A DNA stretch of 39,361 nucleotides from Candidatus Magasanikbacteria bacterium GW2011_GWA2_56_11 (GTDB taxonomy: Bacteria > Patescibacteriota > Patescibacteriia > Magasanikbacterales > UBA922): the NCBI GenBank assembly GCA_001004885.1, contig LCRX01000007.1, forward strand, positions 1 to 39,361, given 5' to 3'. Shown here in pieces: positions 27,106-36,153 of this stretch. A program made the translations under genes and the position numbers. The notes below the pieces were generated by a model that saw only the letters and a list, made by a program, of their open reading frames with translations, ran no database searches and was not told where the DNA came from. Every line of letters starts with the position of its first letter. Position 1 is the stretch's first letter.

Positions 27106-28174
27106 GGTTCGATCCTCCGTTGTTGGTGTAAAGAGCCCTGTTGACCTCCATCATAAGATGAAAGCCATCAGGGATCGGCGGGGGCGGGGGGGCCAGCAGG
27201 TCGGCGAACTCGCGCCGGCCGATGGCCTGGGGGACGCGGCCCTTGTTGCCGGTCCAGTCGTCGAGGCGCCGGGCCGTGGCCGTGGCCGCGACGGGGTCGT
27301 TGTAGTACCCGCGCTCGAGGCGCGCGAGCATGAGGAGCGCGGTGCAGGTGACGTCGCCCTGCTTGTCCGCTTCCGACCGCTCGACGATCGCCCGGAGAGT
27401 CGCGAGAGCCATCGCGTAGTCGCCGACTTCGACGAGCCTGATGGCCGCGACCAGGCGCAGCCAGTGGGCCCAGAAGGTGGCCTGGCCGTACTCCATCTCC
27501 GCGAGATGGTCGAGGGCGTGATCCCGAACCTCGTACACGGTGTTGGCGGCGCTGCCCGCCCACACGCGCGCATGGATGGCGTGCAGGTAGACGTTGACTA
27601 GCCAGGCGTGTCCTGCCAGAACGCGGTTGGCGACGCGGTACGCGTCCTCGAGATCCTCGACCGCCTTGGCGATGTCCTCGTCCTTGACGAGCGCGTCGTT
27701 GCAGCGCTCGACCGCGGCGAGGAACCACGAGATGACCGTGCTCTTCGTGTCGCCGAGACGCTCGAACGCCTCAGCGGCCACCGTCTGGTACTGGGCTGCC
27801 AGCCTGAACTTGCCGATGTCCCGGCAGAAGACGCCGAGACCGTAGTTGACCATGGCCGTGAGCCAGTTGCGGTGCGTTCCTTCCGGCAGCCGCTCCACCT
27901 CGGCCACCACGAGGGCGGCGAACTGGAGCACGTCCTCGGTCTTGGCCTCGGGCACCCGCCGTCGGCCGTTGAGGGCGTTGTGCAGTACGAGGCATCGAGC
28001 CTCGGGCCCGAACGCTGCCTGGTCCAGTAGTTCCTCGCAGAACTGCTGGAACCCAGCGAAGTCGCGCCGGCTGAAGTACTGCCGCTCGACCTCGGCCAGC
28101 GCGGCTGCGCTGGCCCAGTCGAGCGGTTGGGTCGTGTCGTCCTGCAGGAGGGCGACGAGTGCATGCCTTTCCAA
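27106..28174 (-). CDS. Helical-repeat (TPR-like) protein of unknown function; C-terminus unclear, ORF stays open to 26276
   Basis: TTG start with GAGGAGA SD; alpha-helical A/L/E/R-rich sequence MERHALVALLQDD...; frame continues as low-complexity sequence under the EamA gene. Confidence 0.55.
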
Positions 28175-28312
28175 GATGTTCTCCTCGGTCAGCCGGAAGC
28201 GATGCCGCTAAAATGCTTCCGTGATCTGTGTTTGCCCAGTCCGCGTGAGCGGCTGGCAGGGTAAGAGCGGCACCCCTGGTGCTGACCTAGGAGGGTTGTC
28301 AAAGAGCCCGGC

Positions 28313-28341
28313 AGTATAGCATATTGTTACTGTTCTGTCAA
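28313..28341 (-). promoter_or_regulatory. Near-consensus sigma70 promoter for the minus-strand cassette: TTGACA - 17 - TATACT
   Basis: Minus strand TTGACAGAACAGTAACAATATGCTATACT. Confidence 0.8.
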
Positions 28342-28407
28342 GGTTTTTGGCTAAATTTGGCTAATTATTGGTTTTTCCTTTTTGTCCCGCCTAGCAGCGG
28401 ATTTCAC

Positions 28408-28436
28408 TTGAACCCTGCTCTTAAATAGTGTACACT
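28408..28436 (+). promoter_or_regulatory. Putative promoter TTGAAC - 17 - TACACT upstream of UDP-sugar dehydrogenase
   Basis: TTGAAC 28408-28413, TACACT 28431-28436; overlaps palindrome TAGTGTACACTA. Confidence 0.45.
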
Positions 28437-28466
28437 ACGCCTACTTCAATTCTCATGTTTTTGGCT

Positions 28467-29912
28467 ATGAATATCCTCTACGTCGGAGGCGGATTTGTCG
28501 GGGCCTGTTCGGCGGCCGTATCGGCCGACTCAGGGCACCGGACCCTGGTCTATGATATTGACAGCGAAAAGGTCAGGAAACTTTCCACCGACGACCGCGA
28601 CACCATCCAGTCGTGTCTGCACGAAGAGGGTCTGGCCGAGCTTCTCATCCGCAACCGCGCCCGTTTGACGTTTACGGCCCAGCTCGACGACGTAACGCCG
28701 TTTCTCGAGGATGTGGACGCGATATTTATGTGCCTGCCCACGCCCGAAAAAGAGGGCGCCGAGGGCGAGGCCGATTTGTCTTATTACAAAGCCGCGGTGG
28801 CTGATCTCGGCCGATTTCTCGCCCGACGCAACGGCGGTGCCCAGTCGCGCCGGCTGGTGGTGGTGAACAAGAGCACGGTCCCTATCCGCATGATTGATCA
28901 CACCAAGGAATTGTTTGCCGAGCAGGGGATAAAAAACTTCGGCATTGTTTCGAACCCGGAATTTTTAGTGGAAGGCAAAGCGATTGAGGACTCTATCCAT
29001 CCGGACCGGGTCGTCGTCGGAGCGGCGGCCGAAGAAGATTTTGCCATCATGCGCGAGGTCTACCGCCGGTTTTACGACTCCACGAACGTCAAGTATATCG
29101 AGGTCAATCCGTACGAGGCGGCGTGCGGCAAGCTTTTGGCCAACTATCTGCTCTTCAACCGCGTGGTAACGACTTTCGACGTCGTCGGCCGCACCTGCGA
29201 GTATTTCCCCAACGTCGCTTACGAGGCGGTGCGCAAAATCCTCACCGCCGATCCGCGCATCGGCACCTGGGGGCTCTACGACAGCCTGTACGCCGGCGGC
29301 AGCTGCTTTATCAAAGACGCCGCCTCGCTGGCTCACCAGCTGGAGCAGTCCGGGACGCACGCCCATCTCATTCGCGGCATTCTTGAGGCCAATGTCTTTC
29401 AGCGCGACCATTTTTTCGGTCGGGCCGAGACCGAGGCCAATTTTTCCTGGGCCGACAAAACAGTGGGGGTTATCGGTCTGGCGTTTAAACAGGATACCAA
29501 CGACATCCGCAATTCCGGCGCGATCGCCATTATCCAGCAGCTCATCGGCGCCGGCGCGGCCGCGGTAAAGGTGTACGACCCGGCCGCCATGGGCGAGGCG
29601 AAAAAATACTTTGCTCCGGAGAAGAACGAACTCTACGCCCGCATTCAGTACCTAAGCGACGAGCGGTCCGCCCTCGCCGGCACCGAGGCGGTTATCGTCT
29701 GTACCGACTGGCCCCAGTTTAAAACACTCGGGGCAACGATCGCCGAGACAGTCCGCCCGCCGTATTTAATTATGGACGGCCGCCGTTTGTTGTCCAGCCA
29801 GTTTGGCGATCTGGCCCGGGCCGGCTACGATATCCTCTCCGTCGGTTCGCCGTATCAGCCGGGGGTGCGCTTCGCGACCGCGCCGGCGGCACAGGCCGCG
29901 GCAAAAATTTAA
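28467..29912 (+). CDS. ugd: UDP-glucose 6-dehydrogenase family
   Basis: MNILYVGGGFVGACSA, NKSTVPI, SNPEFLVEGKAIEDSIHPDRVVVG, GGSCFIKD. Confidence 0.85.
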   Translation: MNILYVGGGFVGACSAAVSADSGHRTLVYDIDSEKVRKLSTDDRDTIQSCLHEEGLAELLIRNRARLTFTAQLDDVTPFLEDVDAIFMCLPTPEKEGAEGEADLSYYKAAVADLGRFLARRNGGAQSRRLVVVNKSTVPIRMIDHTKELFAEQGIKNFGIVSNPEFLVEGKAIEDSIHPDRVVVGAAAEEDFAIMREVYRRFYDSTNVKYIEVNPYEAACGKLLANYLLFNRVVTTFDVVGRTCEYFPNVAYEAVRKILTADPRIGTWGLYDSLYAGGSCFIKDAASLAHQLEQSGTHAHLIRGILEANVFQRDHFFGRAETEANFSWADKTVGVIGLAFKQDTNDIRNSGAIAIIQQLIGAGAAAVKVYDPAAMGEAKKYFAPEKNELYARIQYLSDERSALAGTEAVIVCTDWPQFKTLGATIAETVRPPYLIMDGRRLLSSQFGDLARAGYDILSVGSPYQPGVRFATAPAAQAAAKI

Positions 29913-29923
29913 AAAATTCCGTT

Positions 29924-31234
29924 ATGCTTACATTTGAACAATTAAATAACCGGGAAGCGAAAATTGCCGTGGTCGGACTCGGTTACGTCGGCCTGCCGCT
30001 GGCCGTGCTTTTGGCCAAAAAATTTGCGGTTATCGGCTTTGACATTGACCAGCGCAAAATCGCCGAACTTAAATCCGGCCTTGACCGCACCGGCGAAGTC
30101 GGCACCGAGGGAATCAGGGCGTCCGAGATGACTTTCTCGGACGATCCGGCAGTTCTGCGCGAAGCGCGGTTTTTGATTCTGGCCATCCCCACGCCGATAG
30201 ACGAAAACAAGCGGCCGGATCTGAAACTGCTCGAACGGGCGAGCGCGATGATCGGAAAGCACTTGCAGAAAGATTCGGTCGTGGTTTACGAATCCACGGT
30301 GTATCCGGGCGTAACCGAAGATATCTGCCTGCCGATAATCGAGCGAGAATCAGGGCTTAAAGGCGGGGTAGATTTCAAGGTGGCGTACTCGCCGGAGCGG
30401 GTCAATCCGGGAGACAAGGAACACCGGATTGAAAATGTCGTCAAGATTGTTTCGGGCATGGACACGGAAACTCTCGATTTGGTGGACCGCGTTTACGGCT
30501 CCATTACGAGCGCCGGCACCTACCGCGCCGCTTCCATCCGCGTGGCCGAGGCGGCCAAGGCCATCGAAAATGTCCAGCGCGATCTGAACGTCGCCCTGGT
30601 GAACGAACTGGCCGTCATCTTTGAACTTTTGGGGCTGTCCGTTTACGATGTGTTGGAGGCGGCCGGCACGAAGTGGAATTTTTTGAAGTTCAAGCCGGGC
30701 TTGGTCGGCGGCCATTGCATCGGCGTGGACCCGTATTATCTTACTTTCAAAGCCGAAAGCCTGGGTTACCAGCCCGAGGTCATATTGGCCGGCCGGCGCA
30801 TCAACGACTCCATGGGCCGCTATGTGGCCGAGCGCACCGTCAAGCGCATGGCGCGACTGAACAAAGTGGCGAGCCATTCGCGCGTGGCTATTCTCGGCTT
30901 CACCTTCAAGGAAAATATTCCCGACGTGCGCAATACCCGGGTGATAGATATTTACCGCGAATTGCAGGCCTACGGCCTTGAGCCTATTGTTTACGACCCT
31001 CACGCTTCGGCCGAGGCGGTGCGGGAGGAATACGGCATCGAACTGGCCGCCTGGGAAGATATTAAACAGGTGGACACCTTGATTATCGCGGTGGCGCATG
31101 ATACATTTTGCCGTCTGCGGAGCGACGAGTACCGCGCGCTTATGAACACCGACCGGCTGCTTATCGTGGACGTCAAGCGCATTCTGCGCGCGAGCGAGGT
31201 GGCGGCTCTCGGCATTGATTACCTGACTCTTTAA
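29924..31234 (+). CDS. UDP-N-acetylhexosamine 6-dehydrogenase, TviB/WbpO-like
   Basis: IAVVGLGYVGLPLAVLLAKKF, YSPERVNPGDKEHRIENVVKIVSG, GGHCIGVDPYYLT, GFTFKENIPDVRNT. Confidence 0.88.
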   Translation: MLTFEQLNNREAKIAVVGLGYVGLPLAVLLAKKFAVIGFDIDQRKIAELKSGLDRTGEVGTEGIRASEMTFSDDPAVLREARFLILAIPTPIDENKRPDLKLLERASAMIGKHLQKDSVVVYESTVYPGVTEDICLPIIERESGLKGGVDFKVAYSPERVNPGDKEHRIENVVKIVSGMDTETLDLVDRVYGSITSAGTYRAASIRVAEAAKAIENVQRDLNVALVNELAVIFELLGLSVYDVLEAAGTKWNFLKFKPGLVGGHCIGVDPYYLTFKAESLGYQPEVILAGRRINDSMGRYVAERTVKRMARLNKVASHSRVAILGFTFKENIPDVRNTRVIDIYRELQAYGLEPIVYDPHASAEAVREEYGIELAAWEDIKQVDTLIIAVAHDTFCRLRSDEYRALMNTDRLLIVDVKRILRASEVAALGIDYLTL

Positions 31235-31242
31235 GCGGATAT

Positions 31243-32154
31243 ATGGCTACTTACCTTATTACCGGGGGCGCCGGCTTTATCGGCACCAATTTGGTCAAGA
31301 TGCTCCTCTCGGAAGGCCATGCCGTGCGCGTAGTCGACAACTACGCGGCCGGCAAAAAACCGGAGCGGATACTGGCGGGCGCCGAGTACATCGAGGGCGA
31401 TGTCCGGAACTACGCCGGTATACTCGCGGCCAGCCGCGGCGTGGACGGTATCTTCCATCTGGCCGCCGTGCCGCGCGTAACTTATTCTGTCGAGCATCCG
31501 GCCGAGGCGCACGACAACAATGTCAACGGCACGCTCAACGTGCTCTTGTGCGCGCGCGATGCCGGCGTAAAACGGGTAGTGTTTTCGTCCTCCTCGGCCG
31601 TCTGGGGAGACCAGCCGAGCTATCCGGTGCCCGAGGCCGCGGTACCCCGCCCCCTAAGCCCTTACGGTTTGCAAAAGCTGGTCGGCGAACATTATTGCCG
31701 ACTGTTCGCCGATCTTTACGGACTCGAAACGGTGGTATTGCGCTATTTCAATATTTACGGCTCTTACATGGATCCGGAAGGCGCCTACGCTCTCGTGATA
31801 GGCAAGTTTTTAAAACAAAAACGCGAGGGAATTCCCCTCACGATTTGCGGCGACGGCGAATATTACCGCGATTATACCCATGTGAGCGACGCGGCGCGGT
31901 CGAACGTTCTGGCCATGCTTAGCCCGCGCGTGGGACGCGGCGAAGTAATAGAGATCGGATGCGGCGCTCCGCATTCCACCAACCAGGTCGCCGGTCTGGT
32001 CGGGGGGCCCAGCAACCATATTGAACCGCGTCCCGGCGATATGCGCTACGCCATGGCGGATGTGGCCAAAGCGAAACAGCTTTTGAACTGGGAGCCAAAA
32101 ATCGATCTCGCGACCGGCATCAGCCTGCTCAAAGCAGAGTGGGGGGTCGAATAG
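31243..32154 (+). CDS. NAD-dependent UDP-sugar 4-epimerase-like (TviC/WbpP context)
   Basis: YLITGGAGFIGTNLVKML, SPYGLQKLVGEHY, RYFNIYG. Confidence 0.83.
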   Translation: MATYLITGGAGFIGTNLVKMLLSEGHAVRVVDNYAAGKKPERILAGAEYIEGDVRNYAGILAASRGVDGIFHLAAVPRVTYSVEHPAEAHDNNVNGTLNVLLCARDAGVKRVVFSSSSAVWGDQPSYPVPEAAVPRPLSPYGLQKLVGEHYCRLFADLYGLETVVLRYFNIYGSYMDPEGAYALVIGKFLKQKREGIPLTICGDGEYYRDYTHVSDAARSNVLAMLSPRVGRGEVIEIGCGAPHSTNQVAGLVGGPSNHIEPRPGDMRYAMADVAKAKQLLNWEPKIDLATGISLLKAEWGVE

Positions 32155-32165
32155 GGAAGTGCCTC

Positions 32166-33539
32166 TTACTGGCCCATCATCCGGAGGACCACGTTTACGG
32201 TGCGCAAAAGAATGGACAGATCCAGAACCACGGATCTGTTTTTTATGTAATAGAGATCGTACTGGAGTTTTTGCAGCGTGGTGTCGAGCGTGTCGGTGTA
32301 GTGCTGGTGAATGGCGGCCCAGCCGGTGATGCCCGGTTTCACGACGTGGCGCAGGGGATAATACGGCATCCGCGCCTCGAGCTTGGCTACTATTTCCGGC
32401 CGCTCCGGCCTGGGGCCGATAAGCGTAATGTCGCCCGCGAGCAGGTTCCAGGCCTGGGGCAGCTCGTCGAGCCGCGTTTTGCGCAGGAGTTTGCCGAACG
32501 GGGTGATCCGTTTGTCGTCTTTCTGGGCGAACTGGGCCTCGCCCTGTTCGGCGCTGCCGTCGGCCGAAAGAGCGTACATCGTGCGGAATTTGTGCAGCGT
32601 AAACAAAGCGCCGTAGCGGCCGACGCGGCGCTGCGAAAAAAATACCGGCCCGCGCGAGCTGAGTTTGGTGCCAAGCGCGATAAGAGGAAACAGAACGATG
32701 AGTATCGCGCCCATGGCGGCTCCGGCCAGGTAATCGAGAGCGCGGCGCAGCTTTTGGTAAAGCGGATCGTCGACGGTCGCGATATTGCTCAAAAACCAGG
32801 CTTCGGAAAAAGTCGTCGGCGGCACCCGGCCGGTAACGAGCTCGTAAAACGAGGGTACGTCGGTGATTTTCACCGGCCAGAACAGAAGTTCGTACAGTTC
32901 GCGGATGGTCTCCTCGTTGTTTTTGAGGTAGGGCGCGGTAACAATCAGGTTGGCCCTGTGGGTGCTAATCGCCGGCCGCAGAGCTTGCAGGCTGCGGTAA
33001 ATGGTCGCGGACGCGTGTTCGGAGGGCATTTTTTTGTCCGGATCGAGTACCGCGACTACTTTGTAGCCCCGCTCGGGATAGCGGTCGAGAATGCCGACGA
33101 GTTCCTCGGCCTCGGCGTCAAATCCGAGCATGATAACTCGGGTGTGAAGTTTCGACCGGGCAATGTACGTGGTGAAGACCAGCCGCCACAGTCCGCAGAG
33201 AGCATAGGCTATAACCGTGGTCAGAAGCAGGATAGTTTTCGGCGTCAGCGCCGGCGGCAGGAGGTAAAGAATAAGGATGCTGAGGCCAAACGAGATAGCG
33301 CCCGCTTCGGCGAGACGGCGGTACTGGGTGGCGCCCCGGAGAGCCGACAAATCGTAGAGCCCGGTAATAAAATTGACTACGGTCCAGAGAAAAAACAGGC
33401 CGCCGAAAAGCCAGGCGTGGACGATAAAATCCGCGGCGGCCGGCAGCTCCAGGTATCGCACCGTGAGCGCGAGCCACAAGCTAAACAGGCAGCAAACTAG
33501 GTCGCCGCCCAAAAGGATGAGCTGTTTGAATCTGTACAT
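32166..33539 (-). CDS. Polyprenyl glycosylphosphotransferase (WbaP/WcaJ-like initiating transferase)
   Basis: N-terminal TM helices, CoA-binding-like middle, C-terminal KFRTMYALS, LRKTRLDELPQAWNLLAGDITLIGPRPERPE, VKPGITGWAAI. Confidence 0.92.
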   Translation of the reverse strand: MYRFKQLILLGGDLVCCLFSLWLALTVRYLELPAAADFIVHAWLFGGLFFLWTVVNFITGLYDLSALRGATQYRRLAEAGAISFGLSILILYLLPPALTPKTILLLTTVIAYALCGLWRLVFTTYIARSKLHTRVIMLGFDAEAEELVGILDRYPERGYKVVAVLDPDKKMPSEHASATIYRSLQALRPAISTHRANLIVTAPYLKNNEETIRELYELLFWPVKITDVPSFYELVTGRVPPTTFSEAWFLSNIATVDDPLYQKLRRALDYLAGAAMGAILIVLFPLIALGTKLSSRGPVFFSQRRVGRYGALFTLHKFRTMYALSADGSAEQGEAQFAQKDDKRITPFGKLLRKTRLDELPQAWNLLAGDITLIGPRPERPEIVAKLEARMPYYPLRHVVKPGITGWAAIHQHYTDTLDTTLQKLQYDLYYIKNRSVVLDLSILLRTVNVVLRMMGQ

Positions 33540-33550
33540 ACCCTTCACCG

Positions 33551-33580
33551 TTGTCGGCTCTTTCGGGCCTATGGTATACT
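33551..33580 (+). promoter_or_regulatory. Sigma70-like promoter TTGTCG - 18 - TATACT with extended -10 (TGG)
   Basis: TTGTCGGCTCTTTCGGGCCTATGGTATACT; same architecture as promoter at 4314. Confidence 0.5.
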
Positions 33581-33602
33581 CTCCTTAATTTGGAGAATAT
33601 AA

Positions 33603-33758
33603 GGACTGGTAGTGAGTTATTAGCAATTCTACCCTAAGTTGAGCCGAAACATAGACTGATTTTTACGGCACCAAAACTCGCTCTTATAGGCTAGGACATT
33701 GGGGCCGTAAAAATCAATCTATGTTTGAGGCGAAAAGGGGGAAACCCGCTATGAGTTC
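33603..33758 (+). repeat. Palindromic element A, copy 2 (~156 bp)
   Basis: GGACTGGTAGTGAGTTATTAGCAATTCT...AGCCGAAACATAGACTGATTTTTACGGC-loop-GCCGTAAAAATCAATCTATGTTTGAGGC...CGCTATGAGTTC; 4-bp ATAA on both flanks. Confidence 0.9.
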
Positions 33759-33782
33759 ATAAATCGTTTAAGTTATATCACA

Positions 33783-35903
33783 ATGAAAACAAAAAAACAA
33801 GTCAACCAAGCCTCGATTAGAGTCCGGGCGGTAGGCCTACTCGCTGTCCTGAGCTTGGTTTCTTCTGTGCTGCCGCGGGGGGTTTTGGCTAAGACTAGCA
33901 ATGATCCGTACGCCTATCAGTGGGGTTACGAGGACACGGGCGTGTATCGCGCCTGGGACAAAACCACTGGCTCGCGCGATGTGGTCGTGGCCATAATTGA
34001 CAACGGTTTTGACCATTTTCACCCGGATTTGCGGGACAATGTTTGGCAAAACGAAAAAGAAATACCGGACAACCGGATCGACGACGACAAAAACGGCTAT
34101 ATAGACGATGTTTACGGCTGGAATTTTATGGTCGAAGACGCCAATCGCGACGGCGTGGTAGACCGGGGGGAGCGGCAGGGGACGAATGATCCGCGGCCGG
34201 ATTTAAGCCAAGTTTCGAGCGAGGACAAAGCTACCGGAGTCGTCCATCACGGCACGTTCGTGGCCGGGCTTATCGGGGCTACGGGCGGCAACCAGCGCGA
34301 CGGGGTCGGGCTCAACTGGCAGGTTAAGCTCATGAATCTAAAGGTTATCGGCGCCAACGGCGTCGGCGACGTGGCGCCGCTCGCGCCGGCGATACGCTAC
34401 GCGGTTGATAACGGCGCCCATATTATCAATATCAGCATGGTCGGCAGCGAGGACGAGTCGGTCCGCCAGGCGGCGCTGTACGCCTACGCCCGCGGCATCG
34501 TTCTGGTCGCGGCGGCCGGCAACAATTATTTCAATCTGAATACTAATCCTTCTTACCCGATTTGTATCGACGCGCAGCAGCCGCAAGAAGTGCTCATCGG
34601 CGTCAGCGCTATCGGCCGCGACCATCGCCTGGCGCAATTCTCCAACACCGGTTCGAGCTGCATTGATATTACCGCGCCCGGCGTCGCGATTAATTCCGCG
34701 GTCGGCTACGCGCCGGAATACGGTTTTGCCGAAAGCTACGGCCGCCTCTGGCAGGGTACGTCGTTTGCCGCTCCGTTTGTGAGCGGCGCCGCGGCGCTGA
34801 TCAAAAGCCTGCAGCCGTCTTGGCGGGCGCCCGAGATTTACGAGGCCATTTTACAGACGGTCCACCGGACGCCGCCGACCGATGTGGCGGCGTACGAAAA
34901 TTTATACGGCGCCGGCCGGCTTCAGATAGACAAAGCCGTGCAATACGCGCTCGATAGGGCAGTCTCTCCGGCCGCGCCGGCAGAACCGCCGCCCATAGCG
35001 ATTCTGCCGGTACCGAACGCAGAACAGCCGGCCGCGCCGGCCCCGGCCAAGGACAAGCGTCGTCTGAGCGCTTACAATCCGGCTACCGGCGAGTTTGCGG
35101 AAGCGTATCTCGGCAGTGATAAGCGGGCCTCTTTGGAGCGGCCGGAAACGGCCGGCGCCGAGACGGCTGCCCAGGGTAAAAACGACCCGGGCGAAGACAT
35201 TTTTGTTGTCGCCCGCAAAAAAACCGGCGCGACTTACGAACTGTCGGTTTACAACCGCAAGTGGTGGCGCGAGAGCCGTTTTGAACTCAATCTCGCCGGT
35301 CCGGTAGTGCTGGCGGTCGGCGATGCCACCGGCGACGCGGCGCCGGAAATAATCGTCGGCCCGCGGGGCGCGAGCCGGGAGGTTTTCCGGATTTTTTCGC
35401 TCTCGGGCCAGGAACTCGCGGCGGTCAAACATACTGCCGCGCACGAAGGCGTGGGGCTCACAGTGTCCGGACAAGAGGTGAGCGCCGTTTTTTGGGACCA
35501 GGGCGAACTGCGGCTGCATCGCTACCAGGGCGGCGCGCTCGCCGGTTCTTTCGCGCTTCAGGATCTTGGCCGCCGGGCAGAAGTGGCGCTGGCCAATCTG
35601 GACAAGGATTCCGAACTGGAATATGTTTTTGGTTCTGGCCCAAAGGTAACGCCGATCGTGGCTGAGTACGAGCGCGACGGATCGTTCCGCCTGTCATTTT
35701 CAGTGCCGGGCGGGAACGGTTCCGGCGTGTCCGTTATGGCCTTTGATTACCTGGATGACGCCCGGGACGAGATTATCGCCTATCCCAATTCCGGTCCAGC
35801 GGTCGTCGGCGCCTGGAAGGCAAACGGCAAACGCGCGGCCGAGTGGTCGTTCTTCGCCGGACGAAAGCTCGATCGGTTTAATGTTTTGCGGTATAATAGC
35901 TGA
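33783..35903 (+). CDS. Secreted subtilisin-like (S8) serine protease with C-terminal FG-GAP/VCBS-like region
   Basis: Signal peptide; catalytic VVVAIIDNGFDHFHPDL (Asp), HHGTFVAGLIGA (His), QGTSFAAPFVSGAAAL (Ser); C-term AVGDATGDAAPEIIVGP. Confidence 0.9.
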   Translation: MKTKKQVNQASIRVRAVGLLAVLSLVSSVLPRGVLAKTSNDPYAYQWGYEDTGVYRAWDKTTGSRDVVVAIIDNGFDHFHPDLRDNVWQNEKEIPDNRIDDDKNGYIDDVYGWNFMVEDANRDGVVDRGERQGTNDPRPDLSQVSSEDKATGVVHHGTFVAGLIGATGGNQRDGVGLNWQVKLMNLKVIGANGVGDVAPLAPAIRYAVDNGAHIINISMVGSEDESVRQAALYAYARGIVLVAAAGNNYFNLNTNPSYPICIDAQQPQEVLIGVSAIGRDHRLAQFSNTGSSCIDITAPGVAINSAVGYAPEYGFAESYGRLWQGTSFAAPFVSGAAALIKSLQPSWRAPEIYEAILQTVHRTPPTDVAAYENLYGAGRLQIDKAVQYALDRAVSPAAPAEPPPIAILPVPNAEQPAAPAPAKDKRRLSAYNPATGEFAEAYLGSDKRASLERPETAGAETAAQGKNDPGEDIFVVARKKTGATYELSVYNRKWWRESRFELNLAGPVVLAVGDATGDAAPEIIVGPRGASREVFRIFSLSGQELAAVKHTAAHEGVGLTVSGQEVSAVFWDQGELRLHRYQGGALAGSFALQDLGRRAEVALANLDKDSELEYVFGSGPKVTPIVAEYERDGSFRLSFSVPGGNGSGVSVMAFDYLDDARDEIIAYPNSGPAVVGAWKANGKRAAEWSFFAGRKLDRFNVLRYNS

Positions 35904-35907
35904 TAGT

Positions 35908-36061
35908 GAACCCATAGCGAGTCCCCCCCTCGCCGAAACATAGACTGATTTTTACGGCCCCAAAACTCGCTCTTACAGGCTCAGACATTGGTGCCGCGAA
36001 AATCAGTCTATGTTTCGGCTCAAGTTAGAGAATAGAATTGCTAATAACTCGCTACCAGTTC
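35908..36061 (-). repeat. Palindromic element A, copy 3 (~154 bp), inverted relative to copies 1-2
   Basis: GAACCCATAGCGAGT...GCCGAAACATAGACTGATTTTTACGGC-loop-GCCGCGAAAATCAGTCTATGTTTCGGC...AGAATTGCTAATAACTCGCTACCAGTTC. Confidence 0.92.
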
Positions 36062-36153
36062 ATTGACCGGGCCAAGCGCCGGCCGCCTTGGCCGGGCACA
36101 GTGTCCGCCTTAATTCCAGCTTATTTTTGGCCCCGCTCTTTTGCCGGCCGCCT

